This document shows positions 11,799 through 25,042 of a DNA stretch of 64,000 nucleotides, in pieces. The stretch covers positions 79,419,217 to 79,483,216 of the forward strand of contig CM045762.1 in NCBI GenBank assembly GCA_025200525.1. The letters run 5' to 3'. How positions within the stretch are numbered: the stretch's first letter is position 1; the number at the start of each line of letters is the position of its first letter. Below the pieces are notes generated by a model, which did no database searches, had not been told where the DNA came from, and worked only from the letters and a program-made list of their open reading frames with translations. The stretch comes from Camellia lanceoleosa. Its lineage: Eukaryota > Streptophyta > Magnoliopsida > Ericales > Theaceae. The position numbers and the translations under genes are program-made.

Positions 11799-13638
11799 AT
11801 GACTTTAGAAGAATTGATTGTGCATTTGAGGATTGAGAAGAATAATCGCAATTTTGAGAAGCGGGCTGGTAAGCATCCAATAGAGTCTAAGACAAATGTG
11901 GTGGAACATGCATCAAAAGTTAAGAAACGAAAGTTTTCTGGTGAAGGTTCCGCACAAGGCTCTAAAGGAGGGAAAACTAAGAAGTACAAGTTCAATGACA
12001 AATGTTACATCTATGATAAAGAGGGATATCGGGCCAAAGATTGTCGTAGCAAGTGCAAAGGCAAAGGAAGATCAAGTAAAAAGCCTACTCAAGCCAATAT
12101 GACCGAAGTGGACAAAATTTATAATGGTGTCGAGGACATAAATCTTTTTGCAGTTGTTTCCGAGGCAAACCTTGTCAGAAATCCTAAAGAATGGTGGGTG
12201 GACACTGGTGCTACTCGCCACATCTGTACTGACAAAAATATGTTCACATCTTATTCTGTGGTGGAGAACGGAAAACAACTTTTCATGGGCAACTCCTCGA
12301 CTTCTAAAGTTGAAGGACAAGGAAAAATTATTCTGAAGATGACATCTGGAAAGGAACTCACTCTCAACAATGTGCTGCATGTACCAGACATTCGCAAGAA
12401 TCTTGTTTCTAGATCTCTGTTGAGTAAAAATGGGTTTAGACTGATTTTTGAAAGTGATAAATTTGTACTTACCAAAAACGGGATATATGTAGGGAAATGT
12501 TACATGTCTCATGACCTTTTCAAATTAAATATAATGACTATTGTACCCTATGTTATTAATAAAAATACATCTTCTTCTTACTTACTTGAGTCTTCAAATT
12601 TGTGGCATGGTAGATTAGGACATGTTAATTTTGGATCTTTGTGTAGATTAATTAATATGGAATGTTTACCTAATTTTGAAATTAATCCAAATCATAAATG
12701 TGAAATTTGTTTTGAGGCAAACTTAACCAAAACTCATTTTCACTCAATTGAAAGAAGTACGAAACCACTTGAATTAATTCATAGTGACATTTGTGATTTT
12801 AAATCAATTCAAACTAGAGGTGAGAAAAAATATTTTATCACTTTTATAGATGACTATACAAGATATAGTTATGTTTATTTAATTCAAACCAAGGATGAAG
12901 CTTTGAAAACTTTCATTCAATTTAAGAATAAAGTAGAAAATCAACTTGGTAAGAAAATTAAAAAAACCAAGAAGTGATAGAGGTGTGAATATGAATCACC
13001 TTTTGTGAGTTTGGTAAAGAACATAGAATAATTCATCAAACCATCGCTCCTTACTCACCTCAGCAAAGTGGAATTGTTGAAATGAAAAATAAAACTTTAA
13101 AAGAAATGATACATGTCATGTTAAGACTTTAAAAGAAATGATACATGTCATGTTAATAAGTTCTGGATTATCTCAGAACTTGTGGAGGGAAGCAATACTT
13201 TCTACTAATTATATTCTTAATAAACTACCCCGAAAAAAAGTGAATCAAACACCTTATGAAATGTGGCTTGAGGGAGTGTCATCCTACAAATACTTAAAAG
13301 TATGGGGGTGTTTGACTAAAGTTGCTATTCTTAGTCCTAAAAAGATTAAGATAGGTCATAAAACTGTTGATTGCATATTCATTGGTTATGCCAAGAATAG
13401 TAGTGCATATTGGTTTTTGATTCATAAGTCAGAACATTTTGAAATGCATGTAAATATTATTATTGAATCTCGGAATGCATCACTCTTTGAACAGATGTTT
13501 CCGAATAAAACTGGACAAGAGACTAGTACTAACGAAAGATCTTATAATGCTATTACTAGTCATGATCAAGAACAAGATCAAGAACAAGATCAAGAACAAG
13601 ATGAAGAGATAGATCAAAATAAAGAAGAGAAACCTAGT
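11799..13638 (+). pseudogene. copia gag zinc knuckle, protease and integrase, frameshifted
   Basis: The frame 11799-12977 carries a decayed CCHC knuckle (CYIYDKEGYRAKDC: the second Cys and the His are both Tyr). It also has the aspartic protease site (WWVDTGATRHIC), the GAG-pre-integrase zinc region (LWHGRLGHVNFGSL, CEIC) and the start of the integrase core with the first acidic residue (IHSDICDF) and FIDDYTRYSYVYL. The reading frame is lost near 12960-12975 and resumes at 13138-13689 with the integrase C-terminal part, including VWGCLTKV and FIGYA. A 35-bp tandem duplication (actttaaaagaaatgatacat...) lies at about 13093-13158. The coding sequence is cut at 13638 by the solo LTR. The frame's last residues (after about 13638) are LTR sequence. 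Confidence 0.9.
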
Positions 13639-14272
13639 TGTAGACACCCCATTTTTGACCGTCCTAAAGACTTGGACGTCATCATTTGAGTGCTTGATGA
13701 TTGCGCATGTTCGCGCTCATTTGGAGTCCCCGAGCTTTTCGGCTGCGCGTCTCGCCTCTAAGTCTCTGAACTCTCTTGGTTTTGTGCTTGTTTTAAGCCA
13801 ACTCTTGGTCCCCCCTTTCGCCTGGAGGGAGAAACAGTGGTGTAAACCACTTTTCTCCCATGTAGACCACTTTTCTCACCTACCAGCCAATTTTCTCCCC
13901 TATAGACCACTTTTGGTGGTTGGTTAGCTAAGGTGGGTGGTCGGTCGACCATCTTAAGTGGTCGGCAGCCTGTCACCACCTTCTTCTTTTTGTATAGACC
14001 ACCTTTCCTCCCCTGTCAGCCAGTTTTTTCCCTTGTCGACCACCTGGGATAGTCGGTTGACTAGGTGGGGGTTTAAGTGGTCTACGGCCTTTTTTCTGCT
14101 TTTGCAGATATTTTTGGTGCTAGCTGTTAGGCACAGAATGCATCCTCCCTACACGTATAGAGAGGGATTTGAGCAAGCTTTGGCTTGCATTTCTATATCA
14201 GGGGAGGTGTCTCCCCCTTCCAAAGGGTTCAGATTTTTTGGAGCAAAAAATCTAGTCTCTCTCTAGAATTCC

Positions 14273-14309
<37 letters not shown>

Positions 14310-17300
14310 TTGTGCTTAAAGTGTTTGAAAGTGGGAATTCTTGGTGGATTTGCAAAGGAACTCTTGATCAAACACCACCATCATTGAGCTGAGGTTTTTG
14401 GGGGTGATATTCGAGTTCTAAAAGCTGGTTTTGGGCTGAAGAAGTTGCTGTTTTGTTGTGGTTCTTCAAGGGTGAACATCTCATTCTTTTAAGCTTATTT
14501 TTTGTACACAATTTTAGCCACCTTTGCATGCTATTTTAGGCTTATCTTTCAATTGAAAAAAGTTCTATATTTAAGTGCTTAAAATGGTTGTTTAAGGATT
14601 TGTTTGAGTTAGGGGTGGTTTACCCCCTTTGATGGCTTGTTTTGCCTTGTTTTGTGCCATCTTTTAAGGCCTTTGAGACCATCTCTTTTTGGCCCTCTCA
14701 CCACTGAAACTCAAAGGAATTTTAGTGGTGGAAAAGTGGTTTTGAGGTCCCAAATGGGTGGGGGTGGTCCCCCCTCTTCTTCTCTTGTTTGCATGTGTTG
14801 ATGGCCCATCAAAAGAGCATGTGTTTCTACTTCTTAGAGGCTTTGTTTAGGCTCATTTTTGTAACTTTTCAGACCTTCCATAACTCCATTTTTGGCTGTC
14901 TTGGTCACCTCTTGCATGCTTCTTATACTTGTAGTGTAATCCTACTTGTAGCCTTGTAAAGTAGCATGTCTTTCTAGCATGTTTTTGCTTAGTTCAAGCA
15001 TGTTTTTAGCCATTATTTGCCATGTCATAACTCTGATTTATGTTGGTTTGGTTACCTCTTGCATGCTCCTTGCACTTGTAATGCAATTTTGTTTACTAGC
15101 CTAGTGTATTTGGTGTTTTAGCCTATTGATCTAGCATGTGTATGCTTCACTCTAGCACATTTTTGGCTATGTTTTAGCATGCTTTAGGTCTAATTTGAGT
15201 GGTTTTGGTCATGCATGCTTGGTTTTGCATAGCTATAGTGTATTTGGCTTCGTTAGCCTTGCACTTTGGGACCCCTAGCATGTCATATTTGAGCCTTTTG
15301 CATGGCATGGCATCATTTGATATGTAATTTCAGAGCATAAACTTCTGCCATACTCTCATATTTATTACTCTTTCATTGTGTTTAAGAGTTGTGCCCTTAT
15401 GCCATGTTTGTGAGCTAATTCGGGAGCCTATCTTTCTTGCCATCTATGTTGCAACTCTAACATGTTTTTGCTACCATTTTGACCTGCCTTAGGTCTTTTT
15501 TGAGTGCTTAAGGCCATTCGAGCATTGCTTAGTATGGTTGTAGTGTAAAGCCCTTGACTAGCTTTGTATTTCAAGTCTCTTGGCATGCTATATTTGAGCT
15601 ATTTGCAAGATATGGCATCACTTGGCGTGTAATTTCAGAGCATATGTCATTGCTACACTCTCACATTTTCCACTCCTTCAATGTGTTTGAGAATTGTGTC
15701 TTCATGCCTTGTTGGAGAGCCATCAAACGTGCATATTTTCCTTGTGTTATATGCCTTGATCTTAGTATATTTCAGCCACTGTTTTGGTGTATTTAACCTC
15801 TGTCCAAGGTTGGTTTGGTCATTTAGGCTTAGTATTGTATGCCTATAGTGCTTTGCTCTTTGCTAGCTTTGATGTCTTAGCTTCTAAACATGCCATGCAT
15901 GTATTGCTTACATGATAGAGCTTTGTGCATGCCACTCTAGCATTGGTAGATAAGCATGTTGTTTGCATGTGTATTGCATTGTATTGTGTTTGGATCGGAC
16001 ATTAATCCAAACACGAGAAACGAGGGGCGTTTTATACTTCAAGTGATGAAATGCGCCTCATTTCTTGGTCGCCGCCTCCCCTTGATTGTGCATGATAGGG
16101 TGGAGGCCTTTCGAGTCTTATGTGTGCACTCATTGAGTTTTGCGCAAGCTTGATCCTTTGGCCACCATGCATTGAAAATGCTTGGTTGGCGGCTCGAGAG
16201 TCAAGTGCCATATTCCTTTGAGCTTGAGATATAATAAGGAGTGTGGAAGTGCATACATTTTCTTGCAAATACACTGTCTTGCCTCTGTCTATGCTCTTTT
16301 TCAGCAATAGGATGAATTTCAGCCCTCAAGGTGTTCTTGAGATCATAAAGAAGCAATTTGGAAATCGTTGTAATTTTCAAAGATTCAAAAGAGTGCAAAC
16401 AAAGGTGTCTTGAGGCAAGGCGGTGGATTTCCGGGAGGACGCAACCGAGCATGCATATCTTCCTTGCCCGCGAGGCCATTTATCGCTTTTGTTAGCTAGT
16501 TGTAGTTGATTACCTGTGTTGTAATTAATTTGGCTAAATGCTTTGTAATATTCTAATTAGCTTAGATTAGCTAGTTATTCAATTTGGTTTGTAATAATCA
16601 ATTAGCTAGAATAGTTAGTTAATTAGTTGGATTGTAATAGTTAGCTTACTTAGCGTAGCTAGTTAGCTTTCGTTCTATTCGGACCCTCTGTCGAGAGGAC
16701 AAATGTTGTAATAAGTGTGCATGTGTGTGTGAATGTCTTCCAACCCCACGTTTTTCTCCATTTTATTTACCAGCTTTTGATGGTTAGTTTAGGACATATT
16801 TCAATTAGCATATCTTGTGCTTTGCATGCGTGCATCATTCATTCGTCTTGCATGCACCGGGCTCGGCGCATCATTCAAACTGCATCGAATTTCAATACTT
16901 ACTTGAATATGTGTTTGAAAGCATGCTATCGAGTGTTGCATTCATATGCCATCTTAGATAGCCGAGCCTACTTAGTTGCATTTTGCATGTGTTGCATTAG
17001 GCATTGTTGGCATATCTAGGATCATGCATTGATTACTAACTAGCTTCTGTTTTGGCTTGGAGTACACTGTGAGCGTTTACGCTTTAGCATTCTTGCATAT
17101 GTGTAAGTGATTGCCATAATAGCATGATTGCCATGAGGCTATTTGCTTAATTGCTATAAGTGCTTGAATGCCTGTGGATGAAGGCTTCATTTCTTGAATT
17201 GGGACAATTCATCAAATGTGCATTTTAAGCCCACTTGTTCATGGCAAATCATGTTTTAAGCCCACTTGAGGGTGGCAAATCCGCACTTTAGCCTACTTGA

Positions 17301-17838
17301 GGGTAGCAACTTCAAACCACTTTTCAAAAAACAAACATGAGATGTTTTGTTCCAACTTGAGTGATTGAGTCTATATTTGTATGTTGTGCGCATCACGTAG
17401 TAAGTTAGCTAATAAACCGGAATAAGAACATATGTGTTTTCAAAAACAACATATCATGTTCGTAGAGGCCGATCTTTGATCGGGCGAGCGGGGATGCTCA
17501 TTTCAGGACCTTCCCCTCTCGTACCCAAGTTCCCGAGTTGAGGCAACTTTGGTGATCACGGACACGTGGCCTTAGGCATGAGTCAGGGTTTCCTAAATTT
17601 CCCGAAATAAAATATTTAGGTGGGGACTCTAAAATCTGGCAAAGCAGTCCATGTTTGACGCTTTTTGATTAAAATCAATTTGCCGGATTTGGATTCTTTG
17701 GTGATTTATCAGTCATACATTGCACTTTGTGAGATTAGATTCAAAACCGTGACAGGAGTCCGAACTGTAGTAGCTAGAACCCAAATCCGCGCCCTTCTCC
17801 GAAAAATGGGGCGCGCGGAGTGAGTTCGGCGGTCTACA
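13639..17838 (+). mobile_element. solo LTR (4.2 kb) of a TAT/Ogre-like gypsy family, nested in copia pol
   Basis: Starts tgtagacaccccatttttg and ends ggtctaca. Flanks are ctagt (13634-13638) and ctagg (17839-17843), a 5-bp duplication with one change. The start matches the LTR starts at 38917 and 59374. A middle stretch near 16675-16810 (tcggaccctctg, gtcttccaacccc, tatttaccagctttt) matches 42940-43070, as does the ending region near 17640 (cagtccatgtttg). No internal coding region is present, so this is the product of LTR-LTR recombination. The (CT)n(TA)n simple repeat at 14267-14308 is internal. Frames inside it show no domains. Confidence 0.88.
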
Positions 17839-19450
17839 CTAGGCGTAGTAAACATGCTAGAACCTCAAAATCTTTTGGTCAAGATTTTCTAACTTTTTTG
17901 TTAGAAAATGAGCCTAGAACTTTCAAAGAAGCTATGTCCAGTCCTGAGGCTCCTTTATGGAAAGAGGCTGTAAATAGCGAAATTGAATCCATTTTGCAAA
18001 ATCACACTTGGGAATTGGTGGATTTGCCACCAGGTTGTAAACCTCTTGGGTACAATTGGATTTTTAAGACAAAAATGAAAGTAGATGGATCAATTGACAA
18101 ATATAAGGCAAGACTTGTGGTCAAAGGATTTAGACAAAAAGAAAATCTTGATTACTTTGACACATACTCTCCAGTTACTAGAATAACATCCATTAGAATG
18201 CTAATTGCCATTGCATCTTTGTACAATCTAGAAATTCATCAAATGGATGTGAAAATAGCTTTCTTAAATGGTGAGTTAAATGAAGAAATTTACATAAAAC
18301 AACTAGAAGGATTTTCTATTCTAGGAAAAGAAAAGAAAGTGTGTAAATTGGTTAAATCATTATATGGTTTAAAACAAGCACCAAAGCAATGGCATGAGAA
18401 ATTTGACAAGGCAATGATGTCAAATGGATTCAAGATTAATAAATGTGACAAATGTGTTTACATTAAAACACAAACAAATGCTATGTTATAGTATGTCTTT
18501 ATGCGGATGATATGCTCATCATAGGTAGTAATAATGACGTGATTAAAACTACCAAGAAAATATTGAATAAACATGTTGACATGAAAGACATGGGGATTGC
18601 TGATGTAATACTTGGTATGAAAATTACAAGACCAGGTTACAAGACATCAAACGCCAGAAAGTTATGCTTTGTCACAATCACATTACATTGAGAATATACT
18701 TGACAAATTTAGCAAAGATGATGATCATCTTGTTAGAACCCCTGTGGATGTTAATTTGTTTCTTTCTAAAAATGTACATGAAAGTATTTCTCAATTAGAT
18801 TATGTCCAAATTATTGGAAGCTTAATGTACTTGATGAACTACACTCGCCCGGATATAGCTTGTGCATTAAGTAAATTAAGTAGATATATGAGTAATCCAA
18901 GAGTAGAACACTGGAAAGCAATTATAAGGGTTCTAAGATATCTCTGATTTACTCATAACATTGGACTAAATTATACTAGATATCCAACATTACTTGAAGG
19001 ATACTGTGATGCAAACTGGATATCGGCTACTAAAGACTCAAAATCCACCAATGGGTATGACTTTACTCTTGGTGGGGCGGTTGTATCTTGAAAATCTTCC
19101 AACAGACTTGCATTGCTAGGTCTACTATGGAATCATAATTTATAGCTTTAGATAAAGCTGGGGAAGAAGTAGAATGGCTTTGTCACTTCCTTGAAGATAT
19201 TCCAATATGGCCAAAACTGGTATTGTGATAGTCAATCAGTGATTGGTAGAGCATAGGGTCATATGTATAACTGTAAGTCACGACACATTCGTCGTTGACA
19301 TAACACCGTGAGACAACTACTCACTAATGGAATTATTTCCATTGAATATGTAAAGTCTAAAGACAACATAGCAGATCCACTAACCAAAGGGTTAGCAAGA
19401 GAGTTAGTTAATAATTCATCAAGGGGAATGGGACTTAAGTCCATTAAATA
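17839..19450 (+). pseudogene. copia reverse transcriptase and RNase H, degenerate
   Basis: Resumes the copia polyprotein interrupted at 13638. The frame to 18491 has the RT signatures FKEAMSSPEAPLWKEAV, WIFKTKMKVDG, YKARLVVKGF, DYFDTYSPVTR, QMDVKIAFLNGELNEEIY and SLYGLKQAPKQW. A frameshift lies at about 18487; the catalytic YADD box is intact in the next frame (about 18499-18510). The thumb region follows at 18669-18947 ([23 protein letters not shown]). RNase H text ([16 protein letters not shown]) is interrupted by stops at about 18947, 19091 and 19134, and the C-terminal ADPLTKGL region is visible near 19373-19396. Not functional. Confidence 0.9.
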
Positions 19451-20032
19451 AGAGTTACTACAACGGAAACCCAACCTAGTTGACTAGAGATCCAAGATCT
19501 AGGTTCAAAGGGACAACCAAGTTGTGTATGACTCATAAGGATCACTGGGGAGTCAAATTCCTACCCATTTTTATGACACAATAGTGATGTCTGCAGCGTT
19601 TTAGGTTAAGTAATACTTTTAATGATTCTTATATCTAGGAATACCTAGTGGAGTATGGTAGGATACTCTTCATAAGAATCACCTATATGAGTGTGAACTG
19701 GGCCAGTTCTATGAGATTTGTGAAGGGCTACAATTCTCTAGAGCACTCATGAAAGACCAGGTTGTTCAGGCCAAAATGAACACAATAGTGAGAACTAAAC
19801 TGTGTTTGGTAATATTTTGTGTGAGTTCTATTATCTTGGTTTACACAAATGGATGAACAGTTCAAGACACCAAGTTTATTAGTTAGCTAGTAAATCTGAT
19901 AGTGTCTCACAAGGGAAGGTTCAAAGCAAAAAACTACCTATCATTTGCAGAATATCTCCGATTTATGTACTCTCTGTAATTGGATCATGTTGTTGCATTT
20001 TCTCTCTGTCAAATTCCTTTCATGTGGGGGAT
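19451..20032 (+). other. copia 3' untranslated region with polypurine tract
   Basis: Non-coding stretch between the end of pol and the 3' LTR. A short purine run, tgtggggga, lies at 20023-20031 immediately before the LTR start and is the probable polypurine tract for plus-strand priming. Confidence 0.6.
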
Positions 20033-21181
20033 TGTTGGAAATTATGGTTTTATAGGCTTATTTTAGGACAACTTTGAGCACAAAATTACGTGGGGCTTAC
20101 ACATATTTTGGGGTGGGTCCAAAGAGGTGACGTGTTTTTTGCCGCATGGCAAGTCACACGGTGAAAACGGTTTTGTCAGGACCATTTATGAGTGAATGAC
20201 AAGTTGACATAATTTTCGAGTTCCTGAAATGGACAATTAAAGAGTAAAATTTGAGTTTCCTTGTAATGTTTGTCGCACATTGAAACTTTAAGAGAGCTAT
20301 AAGCTCTAGGTGGACAAACTTGGGTTGGGCCTTAAGAGGCACTCCAAGTTTGTAGAAGGGAGGGGTTATGGTCAAAGTGAGCCTTGGCTCAAACCACCAC
20401 ACACGTGCACGCCGCCGCCACTGGCTAGCCGAGCCATGTCGGGCGTGAGTGTGGATTGTGGGTCGGGTCGGTCATAATATTAATTTTTGGACAAAGTTTA
20501 TTTGATTTTTTTCCAAAAATTCTTGCGGGAAAATTATTAATTTCTGAATGAAATTAATTCAAATTTGGTACCAAATTTGAATTCAAATTTCCTGTCCAAA
20601 TAGTGCCTCCTCCGAGTCCAATTTCCAGCAGGTTCAAATAGAATTTTTAAACTATTTTTAATAGTTTGCACCAAACAGGTTCAATTTCCCTCCCAGACCT
20701 GTTTAGTTTAAAAACCATACATGTTCAGTTTGAACCATACCTGTTCAGTTTGAAAACCTATCTGTTCGACCTTTCCAAAGGGTCACCAGTTTGCCTATAA
20801 ATACAGGATCATTCCAGCAGATTTTCACATCAAAAAAAAAAAATAATTCTCTTCATGTTTTTTCTCTCTGTGTGCATTGTTCTTCATACTAGTTTTCCAG
20901 AGAAAATTCTGAGAGTATAGAACACAGGTTCTAGTTCGCCGTACAAATTATTTGGAGTGTTACTACAATTTATGTAAGATCATTGTATCTTGGGAGATAG
21001 ACGCCATTTATCCGTGACCATCGAAGCGGGGCGAATCTGTCTTAAAGACGGAGTGTCACACACTTGACTTGATCATTTTTATACTTATTCATTTTTGGTA
21101 AATAAATTCTGTAAGTAATTTATTTTTATTTGCTTGATTTGTTTCACATTATTTTATTATACACAGAAGATTGTTCCAACA
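20033..21181 (+). repeat. 3' LTR of the copia element (1149 bp)
   Basis: Same ends as the 5' LTR. It is about 160 bp longer because the 5' copy has internal deletions. TATA box tataaata at 20796-20803. Differences from the 5' LTR are mostly base substitutions, consistent with normal ageing after insertion. Confidence 0.95.
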
Positions 21182-21186
21182 AAACT

Positions 21187-22900
21187 AACATTGTGTTTTG
21201 TTAAGGAATTTAGGAAGATATTTAGAAAAGGAAAAGGATAAAGGTGTGTGAAATTAGATGAAATATAAGTATATTTTATTCACATTTTACCTGTCTTTTT
21301 TCCTTTTCTTTCCAAATCTCTTCTCAAATCTCTCAACTAAAGATAGCGAAGTGAATTATTAGTAAATATAGTGGTAAAGTTTGTACAATATCATTAAAAA
21401 TAAATTGGCATGGGCTGATATGATTATATCCTGCAGGAGAGGAATTGCAAAATATATAATTGGCCAATCCTCCGTTATATCTTTGCTCTTCACTAGTTAT
21501 TTTCTTGCGTTAGTTACAAAAGACACTATTTCAATGAATATATTTTTATTTCGTTATCTATGAATTTGTATATTGTGACTCATATCAATTATAAAAATGC
21601 AAAGGGGACATTTGTATAGATATATATTTTGAATAAATTTCATTTTGCAACACAGAATCTTAATTTCATTCTTAAATTTTTAAATATAACAATCAATTGT
21701 TTTTTTTATACTTTTAATCAAGTTACAGTGTAATCCTTTCGTTAATCTGGTTAATATGGATAATAGAAATTGTAGATCTGAGTGGGACACCTTTGTCTTG
21801 TATGGTTAATTTTAGGTCTTTACTTTTGGCCCCATATTTTGTCCAAAAACAAATTCAACAACAAGAAGAAAGAAAAGCATGCACAGTATTTTTTTTCCCT
21901 TCTTTTTTTTTTTTTTATCTAAGGTCCTTGGCTTCAAGAACATGACTTTCCTGTTATAAAAAAAAAAAAAAAATGCACATGAAATTCCAATATGTACTTC
22001 ATTTGATGAAACTCTAAGCACTCCTCTTCTTTCTTTCTTGCTCTTTCTTCTGAGGATCTATTTAGAGTTGTAACTTGGACGGTCTCAATTTGAGCAATTT
22101 GAATCAGTTTAAGTTTGCTGTTTGGACGAGTTCAACTTGAGCAATTCAAGTAATCCAAAAAAATTCAGAGCTTCAATAATTTATTTTTGAAATCATTGTG
22201 AGTTTGGGTAGAAATTTAGAAGTGTGAATTACATTTTGACTGGGCAAAGACACTAACAACCTAAACTCCGAAATGTATATAAATATTAAATATATATAAA
22301 TTATTAGCCGTTTGATGAAGTTAAAATAATTTAAATCGTTAAACCATATTTACAATAGTTATTATCTACACAAGTAATACAATATAAAATATTTTCTCAC
22401 TCACAAATTACAAAGACCACCGCAACATGATACTTGTTCCTCTATTCTCCTCTCTCATCTCGCCATCTCTCTCACATCATATGAGTTATTTATTTTGAGG
22501 TTATCAATGATTTTATTAAAAAATATGTTCTCAAGGTCTAATTTTAACAATTAATCAACCTTACTATAAAATATTTTTAAAAAATCAAAAATCAAAATTC
22601 TAAGCAAATTTGGGACAATTTGGGCCTAATTTGGTCGAGCGTGGGCAACAACACTATGAACAACTTGAGATGAGCTTGGACAACCTCTCAATCCGCTCGA
22701 GTTGAACCCCTAGATCTATTATGAGTTTTAGGAGTGTTCAAAAAAGGGCGCTCGGTTTAAAAGTCAAAATTTGAATTTCTTTTATCCAAAGGTCCAAATG
22801 CTACTTTATTATGTCCATAAGGACAAGACAGTTCGAAATGACCAAAATACCCATTACCATTACGTATTCCTACAAATTTATCTATTGAATCCATTACCCA
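21187..22900. other. AT-rich spacer
   Basis: No gene or complete repeat recognised. It has homopolymer runs (21901-21917, 21958-21973) and a patch around 22060-22160 with repeats of the phrase ttgagcaattca/tttgagcaatt. Confidence 0.45.
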
Positions 22901-23189
22901 AACCCAAGCATCTCTCTCTCTCTCTCCCTAGAAACCACTGATATCCTCTACCATTTTCCCTCTCTCTCTCTCTCTCTTGCTTATCACCACTTCCATTGCA
23001 ATACGACAGCATCGCCGGTACAGGTTGACACCAGAGAGATCGATGCCATGAGAGAGAGTAAAGAGAGAGAGACCTCTAGGGTTCTCCAAACTCCTACAAA
23101 CCTTGTTGCGATTTCCCAAACTCCAAACCAAAAACATTGTTCCGAGAGATAAAACCACCACCACCATCGCCGCTGTCAACAACAGCTAA

Positions 23190-23396
23190 GTTGTCAATGA
23201 CAAGAAGACTTACTACAAAGGCATGAGGAAGAGGCCATGGGGAAGGTATGCCGTCGAGATCCTAGGTCTTGGCAAGAAAAGTCGCGTCTAGCTTGACACC
23301 TTTGACACTACTGAAGAGGCGATGCAAGCGTACGACACAGTGGCGAGGGAGTTCCACAACAAGTCTAAAACTAACTTCCCTACCCCATCTAAACGT
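23190..23396 (+). pseudogene. AP2/ERF transcription factor pseudogene (single AP2 domain)
   Basis: Translating from about 23202 gives a nearly complete AP2/ERF DNA-binding domain: YYKGMRKRPWGRYAVEI, then GKKSRV, a TAG stop (23289-23291) where the conserved Trp of RVWLGTFDT belongs, then LDTFDTTEEAMQAYDTVARE and FHNKSKTNFP. The GCC-box-contacting beta sheet and the helix are recognisable, and the wording resembles group VIII ERFs (ERF3/ERF4 type). No C-terminal EAR motif can be seen; downstream text degenerates into CT-rich sequence. The upstream 22905-22975 (CT)n stretch looks like a 5' UTR. Single-exon structure without introns is normal for this family. Probably non-functional because the stop cuts the domain. 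Confidence 0.8.
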
Positions 23397-25042
23397 GTTC
23401 TCACCATCATCGTTATCACTAATAACAACTAGATCACCATCGTTAACACCTTCTCTCCAGATTTGAAAAATGGGACGTCGCCATCACTCCTCCGTTGATC
23501 AATGTCTATTTTGCCGCCAGTTGCATCTCCGATCTGCCTCTCTCTCTTCTCTCTCATCTCTCATCTCTCATCTTCTCCGATATGAATCACCACCTCTGAG
23601 ATTTCTGCAACTCTCTCTCTTTCTCTCTCTCTATCAGTTCTGGTATTTTTTTTAATTATTATTTTTATTTTTATTTTTTAAATGTAAGTTTAGATATGAC
23701 ATTATTGTTGTTGTTGGGCTTAATGATGATTGTACGGGGAGTAAATAATCTTCATTTCCGTACTCCTTGCCTTCGTGTCCTGTTCACTTTAACGACATCG
23801 TTTCTCTTGCAAATACAGCAGAGGTGAGCTAACCAATAGGTGTGTCGTCGAAAAACCCCTTTGGCGGTCTAGTTAGCACCCTCGGAGAATAGGAGAATGG
23901 AAGCATTTTTCGTGTATCTCAGATTGCATACCATCCACACTAAAGTCCAAGGCTTTTATACAGGGAACTCGTCTCATTCCTCCATGTAGTGTGCATTATC
24001 CCCATTATCTTGGGGCAAGAACATTCTGTTCCATTATTTCCTTACACGTATGTACTTATCAGGGACAACATTAACTTGGACATGTCACTATTTGTCCCCC
24101 ACAAACTGTTGGGGCACGTGAAGCACTCAACCGAGACACTTTTGGCCGAGCTAGCAATAGCTTGGTTAGGATTGTGATCACTACCCATGAGACATGCGTC
24201 GTATTGCCATCTATAGCTCAACTGAGCTATTAGCTTGGTTGGAAACATACAAGTGCTGTCATTGCCCTTAACCACGGCCCAACTCTGCTTGGCCCACCAC
24301 AGCTTGGTGAGCTCTGACCGATCCACCAGAAGGCTACCTCGGCCAAGATTGAGGAGCTCAGTCAACTCTGTTTAGTGGATTCAAAGTCCTTTAGTTTGGC
24401 CTAGCTAACCGCAAAGCGATGGGCCAAGTTTGGTCCATCATATCAATAGTTCTGCCTCTTTTGCACAATCAAAACTCCCCTCTCAATTGCACCTTAATCC
24501 GTTCTGCTACAACACGAACTGGATTATCACAACTACCCGAGCTAGATACACTACCCGGCTGGAGGAACTGCACGATTCAAATCTAACGCCACAAGGATCA
24601 GGGTGCGAATCTCACGCTTTAAGGAGCACGGTGTGAATCTCACGCCTCAAGGAGCATGGTCCACCCTGCTACACTGACGTAACATCTTCTTAGGGGAATA
24701 TGCGCCATCTTACCATAATGATGGGTGTGATTCCCCAAGAAACTTTTCAAATTTTGGCGCCCCTTCGAGTATAAGACATATATACCGTCATTGTCTCCCC
24801 ACTTCTCTCCACTATTCATTGCCATTTCAAACTGAATATCTAGCGAACCAGACCAAACAACCTTGGTTTCTTGTGTCCAATGCCCAACTCAAAGCATTTC
24901 CATTGGAGGTCCTATTTCATCTCCATCATCAGAACATTTCCCACCGATTGGAGTATTAACCCCACAAGCTCTCCATTCCTGTAAGTGTTCTTAGTCACCC
25001 TCTATGAAATTGTTTTTGTACTTGAGCTTTTATTGTATTAGA
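23397..25042. other. unassigned spacer, probably in part an old LTR
   Basis: No domain recognised. A promoter-like gagtataagacatatata at about 24766-24783 and short repeated phrases (ctcacgcytcaaggagc and similar, 24610-24660) suggest a repeat-derived sequence, possibly LTR, but no ends were found. Confidence 0.3.

Larger units (their letters stand above)
9673..21181 (+). mobile_element. Ty1-copia LTR retrotransposon, degenerate, with nested solo LTR
   Basis: Both LTRs begin tgttggaaattatgg and end gattgttccaaca. The flanking 5-bp duplication is perfect: aaact at 9668-9672 and at 21182-21186. Gene order gag, protease, integrase, RT, RNase H (integrase before RT) defines Ty1-copia. Without the 4.2-kb solo LTR at 13639-17838 the element is about 7.3 kb. 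The coding region has several frameshifts and stops, so it is not autonomous. I could not identify a primer binding site with confidence after the 5' LTR, and I do not assign a lineage. Confidence 0.95.
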
